Positions 42,275 through 50,596 of a DNA stretch of 64,000 nt are shown one piece after another. Each line of letters begins with the position of its first letter. Position 1 is the stretch's first letter. The notes under the pieces are model-generated. The model was not told where the DNA came from. It saw only the letters and a program-made list of their open reading frames with translations, and searched no databases. The translations under genes and the position numbers were made by a program. Origin of the DNA: Oscillospiraceae bacterium (GTDB lineage Bacteria; Bacillota; Clostridia; Oscillospirales; Oscillospiraceae); assembly GCA_009780235.1 (NCBI GenBank), contig WRAK01000005.1:1-64000 (forward strand). Reading direction: 5' to 3'.

Positions 42275-43264
42275 ATGAACACAAACGAAAGAATCGTCAT
42301 CACAGAGGAGGTCAAAGCTCCCGTGCGGAGCGGGATGGTTTGGCTTATCTTGACTACGCTGCTCTATCTGGGCGCAGGCGCGCTTTTGGGGATCGCCATT
42401 TGGCAGTGGTGGGTCGTTGCCATTGTTGCGGCCGCCGTTTGGCTGACCTTGGGGTGGATTCCCTATTGCGGGCTGAAAGTCCTGCGGCCGAATGAGGCCT
42501 ATGTACTTACCCTGTTCGGAAAGTATTACGGTACGCTGAAAGGGCCGGGGTTTTATTTCGTAAATCCTTTCACCTCGCCGATTAACCCCGCCGGGGGGAA
42601 AGAGGACGTGTCGGGTGCGGAGATTGTGGTCGGTGATACGAAAGTGTCCACGGGCGAGTTGTTCGAGAACAAACGGCTCTCCCTCAAGACGCTGACCTTA
42701 AGCAATGAGAAACAGAAGATTAATGACAAACTGGGCAACCCCATAGAGATTGGCATCGTGGTTATCTGGCGCGTGGTGAACACGGCGCAGGCGGTGTTTA
42801 ACGTGGATAATTATGCCGAATTCCTCTCTATCCAATGTGACAGCGCATTGCGCAACATCGTGCGGCTGTACCCCTATGACGTGGCGGACGATGCGACCTT
42901 GGGCGAGAAGTCTCTGCGGGGGAGTAGTGTGGAGATTGCAGAGGGATTGCAAAAGGAGATTCAGTCCAAAGTGGAAGTCGCCGGGTTGGAGATTGTCGAG
43001 GCGAAAATTACGAGCCTTGCCTACGCGCCTGAAATCGCCGCCGCCATGCTCCAGCGTCAGCAGGCGAGTGCGGTTGTGGATGCGAAGCAGTTGATTGTCG
43101 AAGCCGCCGTCGGCATGGTGGAGCTGGCATTGAGCAAGATGTCCGAAAACGGCGTTGTTCACTTGGACGAGGAGCGGAAAGCGACGATGGCGAGCAATCT
43201 TTTGGTCGTGCTATGCGGCAGCCGTGATGCGCAGCCGGTAGTCAACAGCGGCTCTCTCTACTAG
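42275..43264 (+). CDS. SPFH (band 7/stomatin-like) membrane protein
   Basis: 329 residues. Two adjacent membrane segments (about 20-43 and 45-65), then the SPFH domain: LRPNEAYVLTLFGKYYGTLK, GPGFYFVNPFTSPIN, the middle VVIWRVVNTAQAVFNVDNYA and the C-terminal LQRQQASAVVDAKQLIVEAA. Such proteins form scaffolds that organise membrane domains and proteases. It is followed directly by a small DNA-binding protein. Strong promoter and palindromic operator upstream. Confidence 0.92.
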   Translation: MNTNERIVITEEVKAPVRSGMVWLILTTLLYLGAGALLGIAIWQWWVVAIVAAAVWLTLGWIPYCGLKVLRPNEAYVLTLFGKYYGTLKGPGFYFVNPFTSPINPAGGKEDVSGAEIVVGDTKVSTGELFENKRLSLKTLTLSNEKQKINDKLGNPIEIGIVVIWRVVNTAQAVFNVDNYAEFLSIQCDSALRNIVRLYPYDVADDATLGEKSLRGSSVEIAEGLQKEIQSKVEVAGLEIVEAKITSLAYAPEIAAAMLQRQQASAVVDAKQLIVEAAVGMVELALSKMSENGVVHLDEERKATMASNLLVVLCGSRDAQPVVNSGSLY

Positions 43265-43462
43265 ATGCCGATGGAAAAGCCGGAAGATAAGAAAAAACAA
43301 GTCCCCCTGCGGATTTCCGACGCATTATTCACAGAGCTTGCCGCTTGGGCGAAGGACGATTTTCGCTCGGTGAACGGGCAGATTGAATATCTGCTGACGG
43401 AGTGTGTGAAGTGGCGGAAGCGTAAAGGGAAGACGGAGAACGGAGAGAACCCGCCGGAGTGA
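43265..43462 (+). CDS. Small ribbon-helix-helix (Arc-like) protein
   Basis: 65 residues. The core KKQVPLRISDALFTELAAWA then SVNGQIEYLLTECVKWRKR has the strand-helix-helix pattern of Arc/CopG DNA-binding proteins, with a KTENGENPPE tail. Its ATG is directly after the SPFH stop with no ribosome site of its own, so it depends on translation of the SPFH gene. It is a candidate for binding the 19-bp palindrome upstream of the operon. The terminator overlaps its last codons. Confidence 0.7.
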   Translation: MPMEKPEDKKKQVPLRISDALFTELAAWAKDDFRSVNGQIEYLLTECVKWRKRKGKTENGENPPE

Positions 43463-43477
43463 CGGCGGGTTCTTTTT
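43447..43477 (+). terminator. Terminator of the SPFH operon
   Basis: GAACCCGCCG and CGGCGGGTTC form a 10-bp stem with a 6-base loop, followed by TTTTT. It includes the stop codon of the ribbon-helix-helix gene. Confidence 0.92.
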
Positions 43478-43574
43478 ATGGAGTTTTGACGTAAAAAGAT
43501 ACCCATCAAATATTGAGGAGTATCTTTAATATTAATAAATGTAATTTTATTATTCCATACAATTACTTGCCGAT

Positions 43575-43880
43575 TTAGCAACTCATTTCAAGAGAGTAAA
43601 TGGTGCTTTTGCAGGTGCCAAAGTTAAGAAATGAGTAGAACTTTTCAGCTAATTCATTTCTATTTATTTGTGACGATTCCAAAAAAACATTGAGATGCGC
43701 CATCGTTTCAAACGTTACGGAGTCTACCCATGTATCGCCTTCAGCAAGTAGCTGAAATGAAATATAGCCCTTTTGCTTAGAAACATACTCTTTGATTAGT
43801 TTTTCTATTGCATGTAAAAAGTCCGGAGTAGATACTCCGTCTTTCAGCTTGTAGGTATTGGAAAAAACGACATTAGACAT
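43575..43880 (-). CDS. Small protein of dimeric alpha/beta-barrel type, function unknown
   Basis: 101 residues from the ATG after AAAGGAAC; an in-frame ATG 23 codons earlier has no ribosome site. VVFSNTYKLKDGVSTPDFLH, KEYVSKQKGYISFQLLAEGD and TWVDSVTFETMAHLNVFLES have the pattern of antibiotic-biosynthesis monooxygenase-like ferredoxin folds. No catalytic residues can be assigned. AT-rich and isolated, probably part of the acquired segment at 43.5-45.3 kb. Confidence 0.65.
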   Translation of the reverse strand: MSNVVFSNTYKLKDGVSTPDFLHAIEKLIKEYVSKQKGYISFQLLAEGDTWVDSVTFETMAHLNVFLESSQINRNELAEKFYSFLNFGTCKSTIYSLEMSC

Positions 43881-44014
43881 AACTAAATTGTTCCTTTCTT
43901 TTTTATATTTTGTTTTGCAAGCATAATCATACCACAGATAATGTGACAACTGTACGGCATATTATAAATATTTTTGCGAAACTTTTTCTGTTTCATTTTT
44001 TATAATGTTTTTAG

Positions 44015-44056
44015 CAAAAAAATATTCCTTTGAAACTTGAGTTTTAAAGGAATATT
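44015..44056 (-). terminator. Terminator of the XRE regulator gene
   Basis: AATATTCCTTT (44021-44031) pairs with AAAGGAATATT (44046-44056). Read leftward it is followed by seven T. Confidence 0.8.
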
Positions 44057-44150
44057 GGTGGGAATGGTGATACAGGATTTCTTGGAAAAAGAAGTGTTTC
44101 CAATGGCTTCAGTTTCTCGTAAGGTTATCTTGTTTACTCTTTCGTGCAAT

Positions 44151-44858
44151 TTATGCGCAGACCTTTTCTTCAATTTCCCGACACATTTGCTTTACTATGA
44201 TTTCCTGCACCATATATTCTTCAAATGCCACTCCTGATCGTAACGATTGTGACGAATGGGCTTGAAGTGCCTCGATTGTTTCTTTAATGCGACTATCTAC
44301 ACTATCATTATTTAGTATTTCTCTCGTTGTTTCATAGAGTTTATGGGCATTAAGCACACCTTCCGTCGTATCAATTTTTCGTATTGCAATCATGGAGCTT
44401 ATATGTCCAATTAGAGGAATAAAATACTGGTTCCCTATAAATTTATCTGCAATATCAGCATAATCATTTTCGCCCGGTAATAGCTTTGCACCGTTTGCTA
44501 ATGTAAATTCGCTCTGCTTGAGAGAACGCAAATTATCAATTGCGTTTCTGCTAAGACCAGTCTCATCTTCTACGGCTCTAAGATTCGGGTTACCGCCTTT
44601 GAAATAAGAAGTCCTGCCCAATAAGAAGTCCACAGAAACTTCAAAATAATCAGCTATCTTACATAGTTTATCCATGTTTGGTGCAACAGTACCATTTCGG
44701 TATTGTGATACCGCTTGACGTGTTGCACCTATAGCCGTTGCTAAGGTGTTTATGGATGTTGGCATACTAAGACCATGATGTAGTATGTCGCCGTCCATTA
44801 TTCCACGCAAGTTTTGAGCAAAAGGGCTATTGTAATTACTTATATTTACTTTTGGCAT
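44151..44858 (-). CDS. XRE-family regulator with long C-terminal region (235 aa)
   Basis: The helix-turn-helix lies at about residues 33-80 (SINTLATAIGATRQAVSQYR, then APNMDKLCKIADYFEVSVDF and LLGR). About 150 further residues are helical and contain GHISSMIAIRKIDTTEGVLN and VQEIIVKQMCREIEE, with no recognised enzyme motif. A 25-residue extension precedes the DNA-binding part. It is divergent from a small zinc-ribbon gene; repeated TTTACATT motifs in the shared region are candidate binding sites. Confidence 0.85.
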   Translation of the reverse strand: MPKVNISNYNSPFAQNLRGIMDGDILHHGLSMPTSINTLATAIGATRQAVSQYRNGTVAPNMDKLCKIADYFEVSVDFLLGRTSYFKGGNPNLRAVEDETGLSRNAIDNLRSLKQSEFTLANGAKLLPGENDYADIADKFIGNQYFIPLIGHISSMIAIRKIDTTEGVLNAHKLYETTREILNNDSVDSRIKETIEALQAHSSQSLRSGVAFEEYMVQEIIVKQMCREIEEKVCA

Positions 44859-44884
44859 TGAATCTCCTCCAATAGTGTATTTTT

Positions 44885-44945
44885 ATTTACATTTTACCAC
44901 ATTGAGTGCAGTTTGCTTGACATTATTTTTTGTTTACATTATAAT
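44885..44945 (+). promoter_or_regulatory. Perfect consensus promoter with repeated TTTACATT motifs
   Basis: TTGACA (44917-44922), 17-bp spacer, TATAAT (44940-44945) drives the zinc-ribbon gene. TTTACATTTTA (about 44886) and TTTACATTATA (about 44933, in the spacer) are direct repeats about 48 bp apart, one near each divergent gene. Confidence 0.75.
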
Positions 44946-44996
44946 CGAGCTGAAAGCAAAAAGCAATGCAGAAATAAAAAATTAGGAGGATTTCTT

Positions 44997-45206
44997 ATGT
45001 CAAAGTCCAAAGTCACGTTCAAGTCAGACTTGCGCAATGTTCAAGCAGAGGCGATTAAGCAAGTAACACAGCATTATAAAAACGACACAGGCTTCCCGAC
45101 AAAATGCCCTAGGTGCTCAAGAGTGATTGCCATTTCTGACGGTATAAATCTCTGTCCCTTTTGCAAAGCAAACATAAATTTTGACCTAAAGGTTGAAAAG
45201 AGCTAA
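44997..45206 (+). CDS. Small zinc-ribbon protein (69 aa)
   Basis: Two CxxC pairs, CPRCSRVIAISDGINLCPFC, form a zinc ribbon. The N-terminal 30 residues are basic and helical (MSKSKVTFKSDLRNVQAEAI). AGGAGG lies 9 bases before the ATG. It is transcribed divergently from the XRE regulator, by which it is probably controlled. Similar proteins occur on mobile elements of Clostridia; function unknown. Confidence 0.7.
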   Translation: MSKSKVTFKSDLRNVQAEAIKQVTQHYKNDTGFPTKCPRCSRVIAISDGINLCPFCKANINFDLKVEKS

Positions 45207-45218
45207 CCCAAACGAAGC

Positions 45219-45253
45219 ACAAAGACCTCTGCCGCATGAGTAGAGGTCTTTGT
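45219..45253 (+). terminator. Hairpin after the zinc-ribbon gene
   Basis: ACAAAGACCTCT and AGAGGTCTTTGT form a perfect 12-bp stem with an 11-base loop. The T-rich tail is weak (TGCATCTGTT). The rest of the gap to tRNA-Pro holds no gene. Confidence 0.6.
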
Positions 45254-45443
45254 TGCATCTGTTAGCATTAGAGAGGTGCGATTTCGCCCTGATTGTTGTA
45301 ATAAGCGCACACGAACATACAGGTACAGATGGTATCCGCCTGCGCGGAGCATAAGGGCGGAGTTCCGCACCCTGCGAAGCAGGGGGAAGTTGTATGCCTA
45401 GTATTACATATAACTTTAACGTCGTGTGTCAAAAATTAAGCAA

Positions 45444-45484
45444 AAGAAAAGAGTGTTCCTACCTCAAATGCGGTAAGAACGCTC
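45444..45484 (-). terminator. tRNA-Pro terminator
   Basis: Leftward, GAGCGTTCTTACC pairs with GGTAGGAACACTC (two mismatches) and is followed by TTTTCTTTT. Confidence 0.7.
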
Positions 45485-45488
45485 CGAC

Positions 45489-45565
45489 TGGTCGAGGCGA
45501 CAGGATTCGAACCTGCGGCCCCCTGCTCCCAAAGCAGGTGCGCTACCAAACTGCGCTACGCCTCG
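45489..45565 (-). tRNA. tRNA-Pro (anticodon UGG)
   Basis: 77 bases with encoded CCA. Acceptor CGAGGCG/CGCCTCG, anticodon stem CTGCT/AGCAG around TTTGGGA (anticodon TGG), T-arm GCAGGTTCGAATCCTGT. It bounds the AT-rich segment at 43.5-45.3 kb on its 3' side. Confidence 0.96.
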
Positions 45566-45667
45566 ACGGCCAATGAAAACTATTATAGCTCATTTGTTTT
45601 GCGTTGGCAATCACTTTTTTTTGTGGTATGATAGAAAGCGTATGTTTGTGACAGGAGAAACTGACCT

Positions 45668-46312
45668 ATGCGCTTACGAAAAAAGAAAAACCTTACCCCC
45701 CGCATGGAACGCTGCGGGGATATTTGGGTAAAACAGCCCGACACACGCCGCGGCCAATGGCTCCAAGACCGCACAGAGACCGAACTCCACCTCGAAATCG
45801 GCTCCGGGCGGGGACGGTTTACTGTGGAGACGGCGGCTTCTGTCCCGTCCGCGCTTCTCGTGGCGATTGAGCGGGAGCCGAACGCGACTATCGTCGCCAT
45901 GGAGCGGGCGCGGGGGATGGAGTTGGGCAACATCCTTTTCGTGGACGGCGACGCGGCGAAGCTGACCGAGATGTTTGCGCCCGGGGAGGTCGCACGGATT
46001 TACTTAAACTTCTCTGACCCGTGGCCGGCGCGGCGGCATGAGAAGCGGCGGCTGACATCGCCCGGATTCTTGGAGATGTATCGGCGGATTCTGACATCGG
46101 ATGGGGAGATCCACTTTAAGACGGACAACCGCCCCCTGTTCGACTACTCCGTCCGCCAGTTCCCGGCCTGCGGATATGCCTTGGACGAGGTGACCTATGA
46201 CCTGCACGAGCAGGATATCGTCGGCGTGATGACGGACTACGAGGCGAAATTTCACGAGCTGGGGCTGCCGATTTGTCGGTGTGTCGCTCGGTTGGAGGCA
46301 CAACATGATTAA
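45668..46312 (+). CDS. trmB: tRNA (guanine-N7)-methyltransferase
   Basis: 214 residues. SAM-binding [17 protein letters not shown], the family motif [20 protein letters not shown] and the catalytic-region [14 protein letters not shown] identify TrmB, which makes m7G46 in tRNA. The last 8 bases overlap the exonuclease III start, so the two are coupled. Confidence 0.96.
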   Translation: MRLRKKKNLTPRMERCGDIWVKQPDTRRGQWLQDRTETELHLEIGSGRGRFTVETAASVPSALLVAIEREPNATIVAMERARGMELGNILFVDGDAAKLTEMFAPGEVARIYLNFSDPWPARRHEKRRLTSPGFLEMYRRILTSDGEIHFKTDNRPLFDYSVRQFPACGYALDEVTYDLHEQDIVGVMTDYEAKFHELGLPICRCVARLEAQHD

Positions 46313-47075
46313 ACTGATTTCTTGGAACGTCAACGGCATCCGCGCCTGCGTGACGAAAGGGTTTTATGAGTCCTTTGCGGAACTGGATGCCGACATTTTC
46401 TGCTTGCAAGAGACCAAATTGCAAGCGGGACAGATTGAGATGCAGCTCCCTGAGAGCTATCAGGAGTTTTGGAACTATGCCGAGAAAAAAGGCTACTCCG
46501 GCACGGCGGTGTTTACGCGGATTCCGCCGCTGCGTGTCACCTACGACATGGGTATCGCCGACCACGACGCCGAGGGGCGGGTGATTACGGCGGAGTTCGA
46601 GGACTTTTTCCTCGTGACGGTCTACACGCCCAACTCGCAGGATGAACTGCGGCGGTTGGACTACCGCATGACCTGGGACGACGCCTTCCGCGCGCACGTG
46701 GCGGAGCTGGATAAGCAGAAGCCCGTGGTCATTTGCGGAGACTTGAACGTGGCGCATCAGGAGATTGACCTCAAAAACCCCAAGACGAACCGACGCAACG
46801 CCGGGTTCACGGACGAGGAGCGGGGCAAGTTCGGGCTGCTCTTAGAAGCCGGGTTCACCGACACCTTCCGTGCGCTCTATCCCGATTTGACGGGGGCCTA
46901 CAGCTGGTGGTCGTACCGCGGCGGGGCCAGAGAGCGGAACGCGGGGTGGCGGATTGACTATTTTCTCGTGTCCGACCGTCTGCGGGATAAGATTACGGCG
47001 GCGAAGATTCATCCCGAGGTGTTTGGGTCGGACCATTGTCCGGTGGGACTGGAGTTAACGCTGCAGCGAATTTGA
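46305..47075 (+). CDS. xth: Exodeoxyribonuclease III (AP endonuclease family)
   Basis: 256 residues from the ATG with GGAGG upstream, inside the trmB end. Motifs: [20 protein letters not shown] (metal-binding glutamate), [16 protein letters not shown], and the catalytic [10 protein letters not shown]. It repairs abasic sites in DNA. Confidence 0.96.
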   Translation: MIKLISWNVNGIRACVTKGFYESFAELDADIFCLQETKLQAGQIEMQLPESYQEFWNYAEKKGYSGTAVFTRIPPLRVTYDMGIADHDAEGRVITAEFEDFFLVTVYTPNSQDELRRLDYRMTWDDAFRAHVAELDKQKPVVICGDLNVAHQEIDLKNPKTNRRNAGFTDEERGKFGLLLEAGFTDTFRALYPDLTGAYSWWSYRGGARERNAGWRIDYFLVSDRLRDKITAAKIHPEVFGSDHCPVGLELTLQRI

Positions 47076-47079
47076 TACG

Positions 47080-47158
47080 AGGGCGGCCACGCGGGGCCGC
47101 CCCTACATGAAGCCCTGCGTAGAGGTGGCCCCGTGTGGCCGCCCTGTAGGGGGTGGGG
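47080..47158. repeat. TGTAGGG-family repeat between xth and dusB
   Basis: GAGGGCGGCCACGCGGGGCC, GCCCCTACA, then AGGTGGCCCCGTGTGGCC and GCCCTGTAGGGGG: two back-to-back copies of the GGCC(CC)ACG/CGTGTGGCC palindrome. Confidence 0.75.
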
Positions 47159-47168
47159 GGATTCGATT

Positions 47169-48149
47169 GTGAAAATTGGTAACATCGAGATAAAAGGCAA
47201 ATTGGCTTTGGCACCGCTGGCGGGGGTGTCAGATTTGCCGTTTCGGACGATTTGCCGGGAGCATGGGGCGGCACTTTGTTATACGGAGATGGTGAGTGCC
47301 AAGGCTTTGGTCTATCAGGACGGCAAGACGAAGGGCTTGCTCGCCGTTGACGAGGGCGACCACCCTGTGGGGGCGCAGATTTTTGGGAGCGACCCCGGGG
47401 CGATGGGTGAGGGGGCGGCGAAAGCGTTGGCGGTCTCCGGGGCGGATTTTATCGACATCAACATGGGCTGTCCCGTGGGGAAAATCGTCAAAAGCGGGGA
47501 CGGCAGTGCGCTGATGAAGACGCCGGAGCTCGCGCGGGAGATTATTGAGACCGTGCGGCGGAATGTGAACGTCCCCGTGACGGTGAAGTTCCGCAAGGGT
47601 TGGGACGGCGGTCATGTCAACGCCGTGGAGTTTGCGCAGATGGCCGAGGCGGCGGGTGCGGCGGTGTTGACGGTACACGGCAGAACCCGTGTGCAGATGT
47701 ACTCCGGGCGGGCGGATTGGGATATTATTCGTCAGGTGAAAGAGGCCGTGAACGTTCCCGTCATCGCCAACGGGGATGTATTCGAGCCGAAAGATGCCGT
47801 GCGTATCTTGGAGCGCACGGGGGCGGACATGGCGATGATTGCGCGGGGGTCATTCGGTGACCCGTGGCTGTTTCAGCAGGCGAACGCATTACTCGCGGGG
47901 GAGCCGATGCCGGACAAGCCGCCGCTGTCCGAGCGGGTGAAAGTCGCCCTGCGGCAAATTGAGATGGCCATTGCCCAAAAGGGCGAGAAAATCGGCTGTT
48001 TGGAGGCGCGGAAGCATTTGGCGTGGTATCTCCGCGGGGTGCGCAACGGGGCGAAGATGCGGACGCTGGTGAACACGATTGCCGTCCGAGACGATATCTA
48101 TCGGGTGGCGGAGACGATTTTGTGGGAGCTGGAGAGGGAAGAGCAGTGA
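47169..48149 (+). CDS. dusB: tRNA-dihydrouridine synthase
   Basis: 326 residues from a GTG. Flavin-binding start LALAPLAGVSDLPFRTICRE, catalytic cysteine in INMGCPVGKIVKSGDGSALM, and LTVHGRTRVQMYSGRADW then ANGDVFEPKDA. It reduces uridines in the tRNA D-loop. The Shine-Dalgarno sequence is only a G-run contributed by the preceding repeat. Its last codons overlap the helicase start (GTGA). Confidence 0.95.
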   Translation: MKIGNIEIKGKLALAPLAGVSDLPFRTICREHGAALCYTEMVSAKALVYQDGKTKGLLAVDEGDHPVGAQIFGSDPGAMGEGAAKALAVSGADFIDINMGCPVGKIVKSGDGSALMKTPELAREIIETVRRNVNVPVTVKFRKGWDGGHVNAVEFAQMAEAAGAAVLTVHGRTRVQMYSGRADWDIIRQVKEAVNVPVIANGDVFEPKDAVRILERTGADMAMIARGSFGDPWLFQQANALLAGEPMPDKPPLSERVKVALRQIEMAIAQKGEKIGCLEARKHLAWYLRGVRNGAKMRTLVNTIAVRDDIYRVAETILWELEREEQ

Positions 48150-50014
48150 GTACGGGGCTCAAACTATCTCAGGAACAAGAGCGGTTCGTCCGTATGGCGC
48201 GGCAGGGGCGGAATATCCTTGTGGATGCGTGCATCGGGAGCGGGAAGACGACGGCGATCCAGCATCTCTGCAACGTGTTGCCGGGGCATCTGCGCATTTT
48301 GTATCTGACGTATAACAAACTGCTGAAACTGGACGCCAAGGCGAAAATCAAAAACGCAAACGTCACCGTCACGAACTATCACGGGCTGGCATATGCGTAC
48401 ATGGGTTCCGGGGTGGGCATCTCGGATTTGATTCAGACCTTCAACCGGCAAAAGCCGCTCTTAGAGCACTATGATGTGCTGATCATCGACGAGTATCAGG
48501 ATATCGAGCAGGAACTCGCCGAGATGCTATGTTATATCCAATCGACGAGCCCCGATATGCAGGTTATCGCCGTGGGGGATATGGCGCAGAAGATTTATGA
48601 CAAGACCACCCTGCATGTGGCTGAATTTATCGAGGGCTTTTTGGGGACGCACGTCAAGTTGGAGTTTACGCAGAGTTTTCGGATGCCGGCTGAACATGCG
48701 GCGATGTTGGGACGTATTTGGGGGAAGCGTATTGTCGGGGTGAACCCGATTTGTCGGGTGGAGACTATGTCGAAGCGAGAGGCGGTCGCTTTCTTGGCGG
48801 GGTGCAATCCGCAGGATGTGCTGTGTCTCGGCGCGCGCACGGGGGCGATGGCGGATACGCTGAACCTTCTGGAGCGGGAACACGGGACGAAGTTCAACAA
48901 GAAGACGGTGTATGCCAGCATCTCCGAGCAGGGCTCCGGTAGTGCGAGGCCGAGCAAGACCTCGGCAATTTTCACGACATTCGACAGCAGCAAAGGCTTG
49001 GAACGCAAGATTTGCGTGGTGTTTGATTTTAACGAAGGCTATTGGCAAAATCGGGTCTCAAAGCCGAATCAGCGGTATGAGATTTTGCGCAATGTGTTCT
49101 GCGTAGCGGCAAGCCGCGGGAAAGAGCGGATTATTTTTGTCAGCGACGGACAGGGTTTGGTTAGTGAGAAGACTTTGTCAACCAAGGTTGCTTCGAATAT
49201 AAATTTCGGTAGTGTTAGCATGGCGGATATGTTTGATTTTAAGTATAAGGAAGACGTGGAGGACTGCTACTCTTTCTTGGACATCAAGCAAATAGACACG
49301 GGCGAGGACACCTCCGAAATTGAGATCAAATCCTCTGACGGTCTGATTGACTTATCTCCCTGTATCGGGATTTACCAAGAAGCTGTGTTTTTTGAGGGCT
49401 ATGAGATAGATCAGGCAATCGAATTTGAAGTGAGGATAAACCACGTACTGAAATCTCAATGGACGGATGCGGTGCGGCAATCGTCTTTGGATGAGAAGAT
49501 CCTGTTTCTCACGTCGCTTGAGACACGGCAGAACCGTTATCGGGAGCAGGTGGAGAAGCCTTTTGTGGACGAGACGGAAAAGCAAGCAATCATTCGCAGG
49601 TTGGGCGAGGTTTTTACGCCGGATGAGGACGTTCAAGTGCCTTGTCGGATTGACTTTGGGAAGCCGTGGCTTGGGCGGCTCCAAAAGAAATCGGCAGCGT
49701 TTTCCGCGTTGGGGCTTGCGGATGTTGTGAAAGATGATGTGGTATATGAGTTGAAGTTTGTCTCGGAACTCAGCCATGAGCATTTTTTGCAATGTGCGTG
49801 TTATGTGGCGGCTTTGGGCTTGGAGCGGGGCGTGTTGTGGAATGTGCGGAAGAATGCGCGGTATGAGGTGCGGGTGGGGGAGCGGAAACGATTTTTGGAC
49901 GCGGTTGCGCGGGCGGTGACCAAGGGTGTTGTGGGGCGGTATTACGCGGTGAATAGTTCGTCGGCGGTGGAGAAGGTTTCGGCGGTTAGGAGCAGGCCCA
50001 GTTTGAAGCCGTAG
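48146..50014 (+). CDS. UvrD/Rep-like superfamily 1 helicase with C-terminal PD-(D/E)XK nuclease-like domain
   Basis: 622 residues from the GTG that overlaps the dusB stop. Helicase motifs: Walker A VDACIGSGKTTAIQHL, Walker B VLIIDEYQDIEQ, motif III GDMAQKIYD, motif IV FTQSFRMP, motif V FTTFDSSKGLERKICVV and motif VI NVFCVAASRGKERIIF. It is shorter than UvrD. The C-terminal part (about 520-600) has GLADVVKDDVVYELKFVSEL then HFLQCACYVAALGLERG, the D...ExK...Q(x)xxY pattern of RecB-type nucleases. A repair or anti-phage helicase-nuclease is plausible; coupling to dusB gives no functional hint. Codon use after about 49150 is somewhat more AT-rich. Confidence 0.85.
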   Translation: MSTGLKLSQEQERFVRMARQGRNILVDACIGSGKTTAIQHLCNVLPGHLRILYLTYNKLLKLDAKAKIKNANVTVTNYHGLAYAYMGSGVGISDLIQTFNRQKPLLEHYDVLIIDEYQDIEQELAEMLCYIQSTSPDMQVIAVGDMAQKIYDKTTLHVAEFIEGFLGTHVKLEFTQSFRMPAEHAAMLGRIWGKRIVGVNPICRVETMSKREAVAFLAGCNPQDVLCLGARTGAMADTLNLLEREHGTKFNKKTVYASISEQGSGSARPSKTSAIFTTFDSSKGLERKICVVFDFNEGYWQNRVSKPNQRYEILRNVFCVAASRGKERIIFVSDGQGLVSEKTLSTKVASNINFGSVSMADMFDFKYKEDVEDCYSFLDIKQIDTGEDTSEIEIKSSDGLIDLSPCIGIYQEAVFFEGYEIDQAIEFEVRINHVLKSQWTDAVRQSSLDEKILFLTSLETRQNRYREQVEKPFVDETEKQAIIRRLGEVFTPDEDVQVPCRIDFGKPWLGRLQKKSAAFSALGLADVVKDDVVYELKFVSELSHEHFLQCACYVAALGLERGVLWNVRKNARYEVRVGERKRFLDAVARAVTKGVVGRYYAVNSSSAVEKVSAVRSRPSLKP

Positions 50015-50229
50015 ATTAGGTTTTCCGTGGCGGTGAGGTGGGTGAAATCCATATGGGCGTCAACCAGTTGTCGGAGGATGATTTTTTCTTCGGTGTTTAG
50101 CCGGTCGGAAAGTTTTTCTTCGATTTCGGAGAGGGCGCGCTCTGCTCGGCCGCTTGGGGAGCTGGGGTCGTATGGTTGGTTGTCCGGGGTGATGTTGCCG
50201 AGCGCGAATTGTTCGAGGATGCTGTGCAT
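49942..50229 (-). CDS. Small DUF6809-like protein (95 aa), overlapping the helicase gene on the other strand
   Basis: 95 residues from the ATG with AAGGAG upstream. MHSILEQFALGNITPDNQPY, then RALSEIEEKLSDRLNTEEKI and FTHLTATENLIYGFKLGLLL, resemble the DUF6809-type proteins of Clostridia, which are helical and of unknown function. Its last 73 bp lie inside the convergent helicase gene, so the two 3' ends are antisense to each other. Confidence 0.7.
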   Translation of the reverse strand: MHSILEQFALGNITPDNQPYDPSSPSGRAERALSEIEEKLSDRLNTEEKIILRQLVDAHMDFTHLTATENLIYGFKLGLLLTAETFSTADELFTA

Positions 50230-50248
50230 TTTGGTGGCTCCTTCACGC

Positions 50249-50300
50249 AAAACAGTTTTTTATTTGCTTTAAGCATATATTAAACTGTTTGAAAAGTCAA
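50249..50300. promoter_or_regulatory. Divergent promoter region with 9-bp inverted repeat
   Basis: AAACAGTTT (50249-50257) and AAACTGTTT (50282-50290) are an exact inverted pair. On the minus strand TTGACT (50295-50300), 17 bp, TATGCT forms a promoter for the 95-residue gene with one arm inside its spacer. A weaker TTGAAA/TTAATT could serve the XRE gene. Confidence 0.6.
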
Positions 50301-50366
50301 GACTTAATTTTTTAATTGATTTTTAGAACGAAAGAATATAGAATACTCGAAAGCGAGGAAAAAGAA

Positions 50367-50579
50367 ATGGGACTAGCAAAAAAAGTGAAGATGTTACTTG
50401 CTGCCAGAGGTATGACAGCAAAAGACTTGGCGGAAAAATTAGGAGTGACAGGACAGACAGTTACGGCGAAATTGCGTCGTGACAACCTATCCGAGGAAGA
50501 TTTGCACAAGATTGCGCAGGCTTGTGATGCTACGTTTGAAGGTGTTTTTACCTTGAATGATACGGGGAAAGAGATTTAG
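50367..50579 (+). CDS. Small XRE-family helix-turn-helix protein (70 aa)
   Basis: MGLAKKVKMLLAARGMTAKD, then LAEKLGVTGQTVTAKLRR and LSEEDLHKIAQACDATFEGV: a bare Cro/cI-type domain with no other part. Divergent from the DUF6809-like gene, which it probably represses through the inverted repeat between them. The ATG at 50367 is chosen because GCGAGGAAAAAG precedes it; an in-frame ATG 17 codons earlier is less likely. Confidence 0.8.
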   Translation: MGLAKKVKMLLAARGMTAKDLAEKLGVTGQTVTAKLRRDNLSEEDLHKIAQACDATFEGVFTLNDTGKEI

Positions 50580-50596
50580 GGGTGCGTAATAAAAGC

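Noticed and set aside
44037-44237. A 66-codon rightward frame
   Set aside because: It overlaps the terminator and 3' end of the leftward XRE gene and has no Shine-Dalgarno sequence.
45394-45576. A 60-codon frame
   Set aside because: It crosses the tRNA-Pro gene and its terminator; most of its sequence is antisense tRNA.
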